Below, one piece after another: positions 1 through 8,414 of a stretch of 64,000 nucleotides of DNA (the stretch's first letter is position 1; each line of letters starts with the position of its first letter). The translations under genes and the position numbers were made by a program. The stretch is from UBA6244 sp963676875 (GTDB lineage: Bacteria; Bacteroidota; Bacteroidia; Bacteroidales; F082): contig OY781436.1 of assembly GCA_963676875.1 (NCBI GenBank), forward strand, positions 806,001 to 870,000. Direction: 5' to 3'. The notes beneath the pieces are model-generated. The model ran no database searches, had not been told where the DNA came from, and was given only the letters and a program-made list of their open reading frames with translations.

Positions 1-856
1 CTGAAAACCCCTCCAAAAATGAACCCTTGGGCGAGGAGGTGAAACCTGCCAACAACAACTCGTCTTGTTTGATCATCAAATCGGTTTCGGTCCAGTCGGC
101 AAACTCGGCCAATTGCAACACCTTTTCCGACACTTTAGTCCCGGAAACAGAGGCCAGCCAAGGAGCCAATTGCTTATATTGCAGGTAGATTCGTCCATCC
201 ACATGTTTTCCTGTGGTGGCTTTAAATTGCTGCCATTGGGGATTTTTGGTAAAATGATCCGACCCAGACTTCCCGCTTTCGATGGCTTGTGTTAGTAATT
301 GCTGACTGGCAGTATATAGCAGGTTGCCTTCAAAATAACCAAGATAACGCACCTCCTCTTCAGGACCGCTGATGATTTTCAAAACGGTTTTTCCGGCGAT
401 TTCTGTTTCAAGCAAGGCAAAGCTGCTTCCCAATTGCTGGCCCAGATAAAATTGCAGTTCGGTCAGGTCGATGTACGTCCCTGGTGAACTAACCACCAAC
501 ATATTGGCTTTCAATTCAATGGAATCGAACACCCAGGCCACCAGCATGGGTCGTTCGAGCAACCCAACCAGCGCGGCAGGCGCCTCCACCATGAGTGAGT
601 CCAAAAAAACCTTTGAAGCAACCAAATCCTGAATTTCGGCCACAGTTTGCAGGGAAGTGCCAATATCGTTATCCTCCTGAAAACGGTTGAATGCCGTTTC
701 GGGATGATCCATCTCAACCACCACGGCCACATTCATAGGGACAAACATCCATGGGTCGCCGTCCACCGACCGCACCACATCGCGAAAATAATAGAGCGCG
801 GCAGCCAGTGCAATCAACAATACTACGAAAATGGATATGATATCTTTCTTTGACAT
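1..856 (-). CDS. Membrane-anchored protein of unknown function, 3' end outside window
   Basis: The frame is open from an ATG at 854-856 to the edge of the window, giving about 285 residues of a longer protein. The start reads MSKKDIISIFVVLLIALAAA, a short charged N-terminus and one membrane segment (about residues 6-22), followed by a soluble part presumably outside the cytoplasm. The visible part has alternating hydrophobic strands and repeated phrases of the type 'vaWVFDSIELKANMLVV' that recall DUF3352-like proteins, but that is only a resemblance from memory. A -7 box (TAATTTTG on the minus strand) lies 23 bases upstream of the ATG. No function can be assigned. Confidence 0.7.
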   Translation of the reverse strand, partial: MSKKDIISIFVVLLIALAAALYYFRDVVRSVDGDPWMFVPMNVAVVVEMDHPETAFNRFQEDNDIGTSLQTVAEIQDLVASKVFLDSLMVEAPAALVGLLERPMLVAWVFDSIELKANMLVVSSPGTYIDLTELQFYLGQQLGSSFALLETEIAGKTVLKIISGPEEEVRYLGYFEGNLLYTASQQLLTQAIESGKSGSDHFTKNPQWQQFKATTGKHVDGRIYLQYKQLAPWLASVSGTKVSEKVLQLAEFADWTETDLMIKQDELLLAGFTSSPKGSFLEGFS

Positions 857-878
857 GGTCGGATGATGATGTTTTTGT

Positions 879-886
879 CAAAATTA
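879..886 (-). promoter_or_regulatory. -7 promoter box TAATTTTG
   Basis: The minus strand reads TAATTTTG, a full match to the Bacteroidota -7 consensus TAnnTTTG, just upstream of the ATG at 856. No clear -33 TTTG was found. It would drive the truncated membrane protein. Confidence 0.5.
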
Positions 887-1272
887 ACCCAAAAAATTGG
901 AGCTTCCTCCATTTACCATAAGAAGAACTAACAAAAAACTGTTAACAGATTACCAAAAAGACTGCGAATCAGAATGAATAGCATAAGCGCGACATCTTGC
1001 TTCCCTGGAGGCAAATGATGTAAAAACACCTTCTAAAAGTAGTTCGTTCCTTACATTTCTTGTCAACCGCACACCAAGAACACCAAGTCCGTGCATCTCC
1101 GTATAAATACGCTGTGTACCTCCGTGCAACAAATCAGTGGAACTACGTTAAAAATGTGGGGTTTGCACAGTCCGAATTGTTTGGAAGCTTTTTCGCGTAG
1201 ACTTAAAATCACCATCCTGTCGGAAACAAAAAACCAAATGGTTAAAGACGGTCACTTATACAAAGGTTGCCC
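887..1272. other. Non-coding spacer with degenerate text-like repeat
   Basis: There is no convincing gene here. Around 1070-1130 the sequence carries phrases such as CACCAAGAACACCAAG and CCGTGCATCTCCGT. These resemble the low-complexity repeats based on 'acaccaag' and 'ccgtg' that are scattered between genes in many environmental bacteria. A short minus-strand frame (950-1132) exists but has no supporting features. Confidence 0.4.
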
Positions 1273-2886
1273 TCAATCTTGCAATCCCAATAGTGTGACC
1301 ATAGGTTCGGCAAAATAATTATCTATTTTCCAAAAGCGCAATAAGAAATCAATATCCTTTAGAAAAGCCTTCCCAACACCTTGGGTAAAGAATGGCAAAT
1401 CATCCTTGCAATTGTCAACGCAATACATGGCCAATTCCGCTGACATTTGACTACTGGTCAATAAAGAGAAGATATCTTCGTTAGAATGACTTGCGTCAAA
1501 GAAAGGATTGTTTGGCAATGGAAAAGCACTATTCACGCCCATAGCAATCTCCAAACCACTTTTGGGATTGAAAAACACCAACCCCGAAGATGATATTTTT
1601 TTATAATCCACGGTCTCTTGTTCGGTTCCGAAATACCCTTCATTTCGGGCACCTGCCCTGCCATCTTCCAGTTCCTTTTCAGACAGTTTTAGAGAGTCGG
1701 TATAGGTTTTAACAAACCGTTTAAAAAAGGCATCGATTTCATCTGCACGTAAAAAAACTATCGGATAACCACCACTAAGGGCTTTAAACGATTTCAATTG
1801 ATCTTTAAGAATCAATTCTATTTTCGGGTGGTCAAAATTCAGAAAATCAACTTGTTTTCGGCTTTGGAGCGAATCCTTTTCTTTTAAAATTACATCAGGA
1901 TCAAAGGGCTGTTCAAAGTATATTCCCGAAAACCACCATTCATCTTTCCATTGCACAATACTTATGTATAGTATGACATCTTCCTCATTCAGCGAAGCAT
2001 AATTATCAAAAGACTTTTTGGTCAATTTAAAGCTTCTTCCTGAGGCTATATGCTCAATAAATATATCGGTATCATCTTGACCTTTATACAAAAACAGACC
2101 GGAAATTCGTCGTGAGATATTCAAAAAAGACTTGCTTAGCTCATGCTGATTACACAATATTTCAGCAGCCCATTCCTTGCCTTGCAAATTTAGCAAGCGG
2201 GTATGGTCTCTGAAGATGCCAACATCTCTGTTCTCTTGCAGAAACATTAAAATATGCTCATCATCCTCTTTATTTTCAAGAATGTCCATTTGTTTCATTT
2301 CCATTCGCAACTCGGTATCAGGATAAAACAAATAGGTATCATAAAGAATTTTGTCAATCAAAATGCGGGCAACATAAAAATCATCCTCATTTTCATCGAT
2401 GAAATAAAACTGTTTAAGAACTTCATTTTCAGGAGCTTCTTCCCAGGCAGTTTCAAATATTTCCATTACTTTTTGGGCAGTTCCGACAATCGAATCTTTA
2501 TAGGGCGACACCAATGTCTCATCCTGAATAGTGTTCAGAAAATACCAAATTAAAAAACTTACATCCTGATGGTTTATTTCTTCTTCAACATAATCATCCG
2601 TCTCGTAAAAGGGAATCTGCTTGTGATACAGTCGTTTGTGTAACCTGACAAAGGCATTCCAAAAATTTGTTTCCGAAATAATATCTTCAAAATAGGAGGT
2701 TAAAAAGCAGGACAAGTAGTTGATCTCCAACCCTTCCAAATATCCTTTCAAATCTTCCGACCATGGACTCGTTTCAATGGCCTTTTTTACTTCATTACAA
2801 ATCCTAAGGTAATAAAGGTCGGTTTTGGCCGGTTTCTCGTAAGGCTTCAGCGTTAACCAATCTTGTATATATATTTTCTTTTCCAT
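1273..2886 (-). CDS. Unknown cytoplasmic protein, possibly DUF3843 family
   Basis: This gene encodes 537 residues starting MEKKIYIQDWLTLKPYEKPA. I prefer this ATG to one ten codons upstream because a -7 box (2924-2931) leaves a normal leader and because the conserved-looking sequence starts here. The N-terminal phrase about an xxDWLxxKPY motif recalls the Bacteroidota family DUF3843, recalled from memory only. The protein is acidic and rich in aromatic residues, and has no signal peptide or membrane segment. The middle contains stretches predicted to be beta-rich (roughly 255-340). A C-terminal block around residues 430-480 (SSSGLVFFNPKSGLEIA) looks structured. It stands alone between repeat-rich spacers. 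The function is unknown. Confidence 0.75.
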   Translation of the reverse strand: MEKKIYIQDWLTLKPYEKPAKTDLYYLRICNEVKKAIETSPWSEDLKGYLEGLEINYLSCFLTSYFEDIISETNFWNAFVRLHKRLYHKQIPFYETDDYVEEEINHQDVSFLIWYFLNTIQDETLVSPYKDSIVGTAQKVMEIFETAWEEAPENEVLKQFYFIDENEDDFYVARILIDKILYDTYLFYPDTELRMEMKQMDILENKEDDEHILMFLQENRDVGIFRDHTRLLNLQGKEWAAEILCNQHELSKSFLNISRRISGLFLYKGQDDTDIFIEHIASGRSFKLTKKSFDNYASLNEEDVILYISIVQWKDEWWFSGIYFEQPFDPDVILKEKDSLQSRKQVDFLNFDHPKIELILKDQLKSFKALSGGYPIVFLRADEIDAFFKRFVKTYTDSLKLSEKELEDGRAGARNEGYFGTEQETVDYKKISSSGLVFFNPKSGLEIAMGVNSAFPLPNNPFFDASHSNEDIFSLLTSSQMSAELAMYCVDNCKDDLPFFTQGVGKAFLKDIDFLLRFWKIDNYFAEPMVTLLGLQD

Positions 2887-2902
2887 GCATTTGTTGATTT
2901 TA

Positions 2903-2918
2903 GGTTGGTAGGCCAACC
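2903..2918. promoter_or_regulatory. Inverted repeat in leader of the 1273-2886 gene
   Basis: GGTTGG-TAGG-CCAACC is a perfect 6-bp inverted repeat with a 4-base loop. It lies between the -7 box (2924-2931) and the start codon (2886), so it covers or directly follows the predicted transcription start. It could be an operator or a leader hairpin; the sequence alone cannot tell. Confidence 0.35.
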
Positions 2919-2923
2919 AACGA

Positions 2924-2931
2924 CAAAAATA
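2924..2931 (-). promoter_or_regulatory. -7 promoter box TATTTTTG
   Basis: The minus strand reads TATTTTTG, matching TAnnTTTG, 38 bases upstream of the start codon at 2886. Confidence 0.5.
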
Positions 2932-3140
2932 GAATTAGGTTTTCAGTTGCCAATACCTTTTACAATTTTTTTTTAATGGCTCTATTCATGGAAATCTTGG
3001 TTGGGCATATCAATTTGCTCATTAACCCAATGAACATGGTGTTTTTTCCAAAACAAGCTGTACTGCTCATATATTCCTCAACTATCCGCTTCCCAATGAA
3101 AATTCTGAAAGGTACTAGTCGATTGAAAACATTTTTCAAG

Positions 3141-3234
3141 ATATGGAATAGAGACTTCAAGCGTGGACGCTTGAAGCGGGAGGGAAGATATGGAATGAAG
3201 ACATCAAGCGTGGATGCTTGAAGCGGGAGGGGTA
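3141..3234. repeat. 47-bp tandem duplication with hairpin core
   Basis: Two units (3141-3187 and 3188-3234) begin ATATGGAAT and end GCTTGAAGCGGGAGGG. The first contains a perfect 10-bp inverted repeat, CTTCAAGCGT-GG-ACGCTTGAAG (3155-3176); the second has the same core with two changes. A related hairpin occurs at 17041-17062, so this looks like a dispersed intergenic palindrome of this genome. Confidence 0.7.
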
Positions 3235-3240
3235 ACTCTG

Positions 3241-3569
3241 CGTCCAAAAAAAATCAGCGCTCATCAGCGCCAATCAGCGTCTAAAAAAATACAACCTCCA
3301 AAATAGCTAGACGCAGATACCGCAGAAAAATGCAGATCAACAAAAACCCAAATCAGCGCCCATCAGCGCCAATCAGCGTCCAAAAAAATACAACAACCGA
3401 AATAGTTAGACGCAGATACCGCAGAAAAACGCAGATCAACAAAAACCCCAAATCAGCGCCAATCTGCGCCAATCTGCGTCAAAAAAAATCAGCGCTCATC
3501 AGCGCCAATCTGCGTCTGAAGAAAACAGCGCCATTCTGCGTCAATCTGCGTCCAAAAAACAGCGTCAAT
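3241..3569. repeat. Array of AATCWGCGYC / CGCAGAT repeats, 99-bp period
   Basis: Short units of the form AATCAGCGCC, AATCTGCGCC and AATCTGCGTC recur many times, joined by A-rich linkers. A larger unit containing TAGACGCAGATACCGCAG occurs at 3308 and 3407, a 99-base period. Forward (ATCTGCG) and reverse (CGCAGAT) forms coexist, so transcripts could fold back. The array runs up to the stop codon of the HD phosphohydrolase gene. An open frame across it (3330-3827) is a by-product of the repeats and I do not call it a gene. Together with 2887-3140, where I see nothing, this fills the 680-base gap between genes. Confidence 0.75.
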
Positions 3570-4814
3570 CTACTCCCCCAACCCCTTAGGACAAATCAGA
3601 AAATATTTAATAGTAGGTCCGGCAAGCAACGAAATATTCAATTGATCGGAAGCCTCAGAAATATCCACCACCGACCCATCTTTAAACAAGATATTGATGT
3701 TATCACTTCCCAAATGATACATATAATTGAAGGTGCTGTCGCTGAATACAAAAAACCCCACTTCCGCTTCCGACAACCCCAATTTTTTCCGAACCAACAT
3801 CCGGATTTCATCAATTTTTTGTACTGAAAAAGGTTCACTTTGCATTTCAATCTTAAACAACTTCCTGTTAACCAAACCTCTGCTCAGCATACCCAACACC
3901 TTATCGGGATGGGTAGTCCACACCTTCATCGAGGTAAATATATCAAAATCGTCCAACAGAGTAAACTGGGTGAGGGCTTCTTCATCATGCAAAAACAGAT
4001 TGTTGGTTACCCGTTGTTTCAAAAAATAATCCAATGCCGGGGTTGCAAACAATTTCTCGCCTTGCATCCTCAATTCCTTGGCCCTTCGTAACACATGCAT
4101 GAGGGTATGCTCGGCCACCAACACCGTTTTGTGCAAGTACACCTGCCAGTACATCAGCCGACGTGCCATGATGAATTTCTCCACCGAATAAATGCCCTTG
4201 GCTTCCACCACCAGGCTGTCGTCCACCACATCCAACATATTGATAATGCGTTCGTAGTTGACTGTCCCCTCCGAAACTCCCGTAAAAAAACTATCCCTTT
4301 TCAGGTAATCCAATCGGTCCATATCCAGCTGACTCGACACCAGTTTATGCAAAAAAGCTTTGGGATGCCGATCGTCGAATACCTGAATGGCTTCTGTAAG
4401 TTTACCATCAAAGTCAGCATTTAACCGCATCATCAGCAATTTGCTCAAATGCTCATGGCTCACGCCGTCGGCAATGCTGTGCTCCAAAGTATGCGAATAA
4501 GGTCCATGCCCCACATCGTGCAACAAAATGGCTGCATAAGAGGCTAGTGCTTCATTATCGGTTATGTCATGCCCCTTGGATTGCAGTTCCGCAATGGCAC
4601 GCTTCATCAGGTACATGGCACCAAGCGAGTGATGAAACCGTGTGTGCAATGCTCCCGGATAAACCAAATGCGACAAGCCCAACTGCTTGATTCGGCGCAA
4701 CCTCTGAAACCAGGGATGCTCTATCAAATCGAACAACAAACCATCGGGAATGCTGATAAAACCATAAACGGGATCGTTGAGAATTTTGCGTTTGTTCACA
4801 TGACCAGCCCTCAT
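3570..4814 (-). CDS. HD superfamily phosphohydrolase (COG1078-like)
   Basis: This predicted metal-dependent phosphohydrolase is related to SAMHD1/dGTPase-type enzymes. It has 414 residues from MRAGHVNKRKILNDPVYGFI. The typical opening is present: a DPVYGFI motif, then HPWFQRLRRIKQLGLS, then the first metal-binding His in TRFHHSLG, and the HD signature in LLHDVGHGPYSH (near residue 100). The later metal-binding Asp is in SSQLDMDRLDYL. I chose the ATG at 4814 because the -7 box at 4880-4887 would leave an upstream ATG at 4877 too close to the promoter. The natural substrate (dNTP or another nucleotide) cannot be told from sequence. It is transcribed divergently from porX. Confidence 0.88.
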   Translation of the reverse strand: MRAGHVNKRKILNDPVYGFISIPDGLLFDLIEHPWFQRLRRIKQLGLSHLVYPGALHTRFHHSLGAMYLMKRAIAELQSKGHDITDNEALASYAAILLHDVGHGPYSHTLEHSIADGVSHEHLSKLLMMRLNADFDGKLTEAIQVFDDRHPKAFLHKLVSSQLDMDRLDYLKRDSFFTGVSEGTVNYERIINMLDVVDDSLVVEAKGIYSVEKFIMARRLMYWQVYLHKTVLVAEHTLMHVLRRAKELRMQGEKLFATPALDYFLKQRVTNNLFLHDEEALTQFTLLDDFDIFTSMKVWTTHPDKVLGMLSRGLVNRKLFKIEMQSEPFSVQKIDEIRMLVRKKLGLSEAEVGFFVFSDSTFNYMYHLGSDNINILFKDGSVVDISEASDQLNISLLAGPTIKYFLICPKGLGE

Positions 4815-4823
4815 AATTTTTGT

Positions 4824-4831
4824 TAATTTTG
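4824..4831 (+). promoter_or_regulatory. -7 promoter box TAATTTTG for porX
   Basis: TAATTTTG matches TAnnTTTG and lies 78 bases upstream of the porX ATG. It sits inside the leader of the divergent HD phosphohydrolase gene, so the two promoters face each other and their transcripts would overlap by a few dozen bases. Confidence 0.4.
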
Positions 4832-4879
4832 TGACTCTTTGCAACATGTTCGCGCAATAAAGCGGCGGTTTTTGCATTA

Positions 4880-4887
4880 CAAAGGTA
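4880..4887 (-). promoter_or_regulatory. -7 promoter box TACCTTTG for HD phosphohydrolase gene
   Basis: The minus strand reads TACCTTTG, a consensus -7 box. It gives a leader of about 60 bases to the ATG at 4814 and decides that start over the upstream candidate at 4877. Confidence 0.5.
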
Positions 4888-4909
4888 CATTATAAAATCT
4901 CAATCTGCT

Positions 4910-6466
4910 ATGACGAGCAAAATTAGAATCTTATGGGCTGACGACGAAATCGAAATGCTCAAACCTCATATCATGTACCTGGAAGAAAAAGGATACGATG
5001 TGGACGCAGTAAATAACGGAGGCGATGCCGTTGAACTGGTACTTGAAAATCACTACGACATTGTGTTTCTCGACGAGCAGATGCCCGGCATGAGCGGTAT
5101 TGAAGCCCTCGAAGCCATCAAAAAAAGCCATCCCAACCTGCCCGTGGTGATGATCACCAAAAGTGAAGAGGAGTCGATTATGGAAGATGCCATTGGCAGC
5201 AACATCGCCGATTACCTCATCAAACCCGTAAAACCCAGCCAGATACTGCTTTCACTGAAACGTAACCTCGAAAATAAAAAACTGGCAGGCGAAAAAGCGA
5301 CCATGAACTACCAGCAAAAATTCAGGGAAATCAGCATGCGACTTTCCGACCGACTGGAACCCAACGAATGGGCTGATGTATATAAAGAGTTGGTTAGATA
5401 CGAGTTGGATTTGGAAAAATCTGACGACCAAGGCATCATCGAAGTGCTCAACATGCAAAAAGGAGAGGCCAATCAGGCATTTTGTAAATTTTACGAACGC
5501 AATTACAAAGACTGGCTCGACGATCCCGACCAGGACACACCCACCATGTCGCATACCCTGATCCGCGACAAAGTTTTCCCGCTCATGGGAAAAGGTAAAA
5601 AGATATTTTTGTTGCTCATCGATAACCTGCGTTACGATCAGTGGAAAATCATTCAACCGCTGATAGAACAGTTTTACCGCGTGCAAAACGACGAAATTTT
5701 CTACAGCATCTTACCCACTACCACCCAATATGCCCGCAACGCCCTGTTTTCGGGATTCATGCCCAACGAAATCAGAAAACATTACCGCCAATACTGGACC
5801 GACGAGCATGAGGAAGGAAGCAAAAACCAACATGAGGAAGAATTGCTGAACGAACAACTCAAACGCAGCGGAAAACACGTGAAGGTTTCATACAATAAAA
5901 TATTGAACCTCAACGCCGGACGTAAATTGTTCGACAACATTTCCAACCTGATGCAAAACGACTTAAACGTGATTGTTTACAACTTTGTGGACATGCTCTC
6001 ACACGCCCGCACCGAAATGGAAATTATCCGCGAACTGGCCGACGACGAACCCGCTTACCGCTCACTCATGCTCTCGTGGTTTGAACATTCATCGTTGTTC
6101 GACATCATTAAATTTCTGGCCGAAAAAGACATTACCCTACTCATCACCACCGACCATGGAAGCATACGCGTGTCGAATCCGGTAAAAATTGTAGGCGACA
6201 AAGCCGTGAACACCAACCTGCGTTACAAGTATGGCAAGAGTCTGGCTTACAACAACAAAGAAGTTTTTGAAATGGTCAACCCCGAAGAATACTATCTGCC
6301 CAAACTCAATGTGAGTGCACGCTGGGCATTTACCCGTGGCAACGACTTTTTCGCCTATCCCAACAACTACAATTATTACGTGAATTATTACCGCAATACA
6401 TTTCAACATGGAGGCATTTCCATGGAAGAGGTACTTATCCCGTTTATCACCCTTAATGCCAAATAA
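4910..6466 (+). CDS. porX: PorX response regulator with PglZ domain
   Basis: PorX is the response regulator that, with the histidine kinase PorY, controls the type IX secretion system in Bacteroidota. The 518 residues show a CheY-like receiver domain (about 1-125) with acidic pair D11-D12, phospho-acceptor D55 in FLDEQMPG and the conserved Lys in LIKPVKP. A helical linker follows, then an alkaline-phosphatase-like PglZ domain from about residue 225 to the end. Candidate metal and catalytic residues of that domain are D238 (LLIDNLRYDQW), T270-T272 (LPTTTQYAR), D361 (NFVDMLSH) and D415-H416 (TTDHGS). PorX of other species is known to hydrolyse oligonucleotides. Two proteins with type IX sorting domains are encoded later in this window. 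The stop codon overlaps the tsaE start by one base. Confidence 0.95.
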   Translation: MTSKIRILWADDEIEMLKPHIMYLEEKGYDVDAVNNGGDAVELVLENHYDIVFLDEQMPGMSGIEALEAIKKSHPNLPVVMITKSEEESIMEDAIGSNIADYLIKPVKPSQILLSLKRNLENKKLAGEKATMNYQQKFREISMRLSDRLEPNEWADVYKELVRYELDLEKSDDQGIIEVLNMQKGEANQAFCKFYERNYKDWLDDPDQDTPTMSHTLIRDKVFPLMGKGKKIFLLLIDNLRYDQWKIIQPLIEQFYRVQNDEIFYSILPTTTQYARNALFSGFMPNEIRKHYRQYWTDEHEEGSKNQHEEELLNEQLKRSGKHVKVSYNKILNLNAGRKLFDNISNLMQNDLNVIVYNFVDMLSHARTEMEIIRELADDEPAYRSLMLSWFEHSSLFDIIKFLAEKDITLLITTDHGSIRVSNPVKIVGDKAVNTNLRYKYGKSLAYNNKEVFEMVNPEEYYLPKLNVSARWAFTRGNDFFAYPNNYNYYVNYYRNTFQHGGISMEEVLIPFITLNAK

Positions 6467-6909
6467 TGGAAACCCTAATAGCGCGTAGCACCAACGACTT
6501 GCCCACCATCGCCCTCAAAATACTTGAATGTATGCGTGAGGAACGGATTTTTGTTTTTAAAGGACCGATGGGCGCCGGAAAAACCACCCTCATCAAAGCC
6601 TTTTGCGATGTGCTCGAAGTATCGGATGGTGTAACAAGCCCCACCTTTTCGCTGGTAAACGAATACCAAAGGGAAGGCGGCGGAGCAGTGTATCATTTTG
6701 ATTTTTACAGAATTAAGAAACTTGAAGAAGTTTACGACATCGGTTACGAGGAGTATTTCTATAGCAATGAATACTGCCTTATCGAGTGGCCCGAAATGAT
6801 TCGGGAACTTTTACCCGAATCTTACGTATATATCAGCATTGAAGTGGGAAACGCCGAGGAAAGGATTATCCAATACAGTTGTTTGCATCATTCTCAAGAA
6901 ATGGTTTAA
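6466..6909 (+). CDS. tsaE: tRNA threonylcarbamoyladenosine biosynthesis ATPase TsaE
   Basis: TsaE is the small P-loop ATPase that works with TsaB and TsaD to make the t6A modification of tRNAs reading ANN codons. At 147 residues it has the family's usual length. The Walker A motif GPMGAGKTT starts at residue 33, followed by the family motif SPTFSLVNEY and the acidic DFYRIKKLEE segment; the C-terminal CLIEWPEM motif is also present. The ATG overlaps the porX stop by one base (TAATG), which suggests translational coupling. The pairing of porX with tsaE is common in this phylum as I remember it. Confidence 0.95.
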   Translation: METLIARSTNDLPTIALKILECMREERIFVFKGPMGAGKTTLIKAFCDVLEVSDGVTSPTFSLVNEYQREGGGAVYHFDFYRIKKLEEVYDIGYEEYFYSNEYCLIEWPEMIRELLPESYVYISIEVGNAEERIIQYSCLHHSQEMV

Positions 6910-6970
6910 CCACAGGTTCCGCTTCAGTAAGGTAATGTTAAAAGTGGTCAATTCATAAAATACTGAGCGC

Positions 6971-8197
6971 ATGAACGAAAAAGGTAAGGGCTATTTTTCG
7001 CAATTTACATCGGAGCAACTTGTGCCCAAAGAGGAACTGTTGAAGACGGGCTTCGACAAGAGTAAATTGGTGATTGGCGTTCCCCGCGAATTGTCCGACA
7101 ATGAAAAACGGGTACCATTGGTTCCCAACGCTGTACAACTGCTTACCGACCAAGGACATCAGGTGTTGGTGGAAGAATATGCAGGAGCCTCCGCACATTT
7201 CACCAACCAGGAATATGCCGAAGCAGGTGCCATCATGACCTCCGGAAGCAAAGAAATCTACCAAGCAGACATCGTTCTGAAGGTGGCACCACCCTCCGAA
7301 ACAGAAATCGACCTGATGGCCAGAGGAAAAACCTTGATCTCATCTGTGTTTTTGGCCAACAACAGCAAATCCTACTTCGTCAACCTGGCAGCAAAAAAAA
7401 TTACAGCGCTGGCTTTCGAGTATATTCAGGATAAATCGGGAGCCCTGCCGGTGATGAAGTCCATGAGCGAAATCATTGGTAACACCACCATTTTAATAGC
7501 TTCGCAACTGCTTTGCAGCGAAACCCACGGCAAAGGCGTGATGATGGGAGGTTTCCCCGGAATTCGCCCCACGGAAGTGGTGATAATTGGAGCCGGAACT
7601 GTGGCCGAATATGCCGCCCGAACTGCCCTGGGCATGGGTGCCTCCGTAAAAATTTTCGACAATTCCATTTTCAAACTTCGACACATACAAAATGTGCTGG
7701 GTCAGCGGGTTTATACCAGCACCCTGCTTCCCAACGAACTGAACGAAGCCATCATGAATGCCGACGTGGTGATTGCAGCCAAATATTCGGCACAAGGCAT
7801 TTCGTCGTGCATCATTTCGGAACAAACCGTAAAAAAAATGAAACCGGGATCGGTGATTGTAGATGCCAGCATCGACCAGGGAGGATGTTTTGAAACTTCC
7901 CGACTCACCTCTCATCAAAATCCGGTTTATCAGGAAAACGATATCACCCATTATTGTGTGCCCAACATCGCTTCCAGTGTGCCACACACTGCCTCCATGG
8001 CGCTTAGCAACATCCTTACTCCGATGATCATGCAAATTGCCCATAACGGAAATATCCACGGCATGATTAAACGAACCCCCCCCTTTGCCAAAGGCGTGTA
8101 TCTTTACAATGGCGTGCTTACCAATGCACACATCGGACACATGTTTGGTTTGCCATCACAAGATTTGGAATTGCTTATTTCAGCATTTAGTCAGTAG
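6971..8197 (+). CDS. ald: Alanine dehydrogenase (AlaDH/PNT family)
   Basis: This gene predicts the NAD-dependent oxidative deamination of L-alanine to pyruvate and ammonia. The 408 residues start with a family-typical lead (GVPRELSDNEKRVPLVPNAV) carrying the substrate-binding Arg and Lys. The Rossmann motif is VVIIGAGTVAEYAARTALG (about residue 197), and the nucleotide-binding domain ends at GGCFETSR. A roughly 30-residue N-terminal extension before the conserved part is typical of Bacteroidota versions. A transhydrogenase alpha subunit is less likely because the protein is complete without a membrane part and no pntB follows. No promoter box was seen upstream, so it may be read from the porX-tsaE transcript. 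Confidence 0.88.
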   Translation: MNEKGKGYFSQFTSEQLVPKEELLKTGFDKSKLVIGVPRELSDNEKRVPLVPNAVQLLTDQGHQVLVEEYAGASAHFTNQEYAEAGAIMTSGSKEIYQADIVLKVAPPSETEIDLMARGKTLISSVFLANNSKSYFVNLAAKKITALAFEYIQDKSGALPVMKSMSEIIGNTTILIASQLLCSETHGKGVMMGGFPGIRPTEVVIIGAGTVAEYAARTALGMGASVKIFDNSIFKLRHIQNVLGQRVYTSTLLPNELNEAIMNADVVIAAKYSAQGISSCIISEQTVKKMKPGSVIVDASIDQGGCFETSRLTSHQNPVYQENDITHYCVPNIASSVPHTASMALSNILTPMIMQIAHNGNIHGMIKRTPPFAKGVYLYNGVLTNAHIGHMFGLPSQDLELLISAFSQ

Positions 8198-8385
8198 AAC
8201 CACGCAGGCTTACGTCACTCTGTTCCAAGGGTCTGTTCTGCGTCAATTTTAGTTAACGAAAGTTAACGACCACTCAAAATTGGTCATTAATGGATAAAAG
8301 GCTGTCCGTAATTCATTAATATTTTACAACTTACTACAAAACAACCGTTTAACATATATTAACAAGCACCTCAACCGCTAATTAA

Positions 8386-8393
8386 TAACTTTG
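8386..8393 (+). promoter_or_regulatory. -7 promoter box TAACTTTG for the bat operon
   Basis: TAACTTTG matches TAnnTTTG 29 bases upstream of the moxR ATG. All eight genes to 17006 follow on the same strand, so this is the likely main promoter. The spacer before it (8198-8385) holds only a small inverted repeat, GTTAAC-GAAA-GTTAAC. Confidence 0.5.
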
Positions 8394-8414
8394 TGCAAAA
8401 AATAAATCATACCC

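Noticed and set aside
950..1132. A 60-residue minus-strand frame with the phrase FTSFASREARCRAYAIHSD
   Set aside because: It overlaps text-like repeat words and has no homologue I can name. It may be a decayed fragment, but the evidence is too thin.
2960..3247. Overlapping frames of 81-95 residues on both strands over the 47-bp tandem repeat
   Set aside because: Both strands are open by chance in a low-GC repeat region; there is no promoter or motif.
3241..3569. CRISPR array
   Set aside because: The repeats are short, imperfect, in both orientations and not separated by unique spacers of equal length, and no cas genes are in the window.
3330..3827. A 165-residue plus-strand frame over the repeat array
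   Set aside because: It consists of translated repeat words and runs into the antisense of the HD phosphohydrolase gene. No start signal or family feature was seen.
6971..8197. NAD(P) transhydrogenase alpha subunit
   Set aside because: The fold is related, but no membrane part or beta subunit follows and the length and opening fit alanine dehydrogenase.
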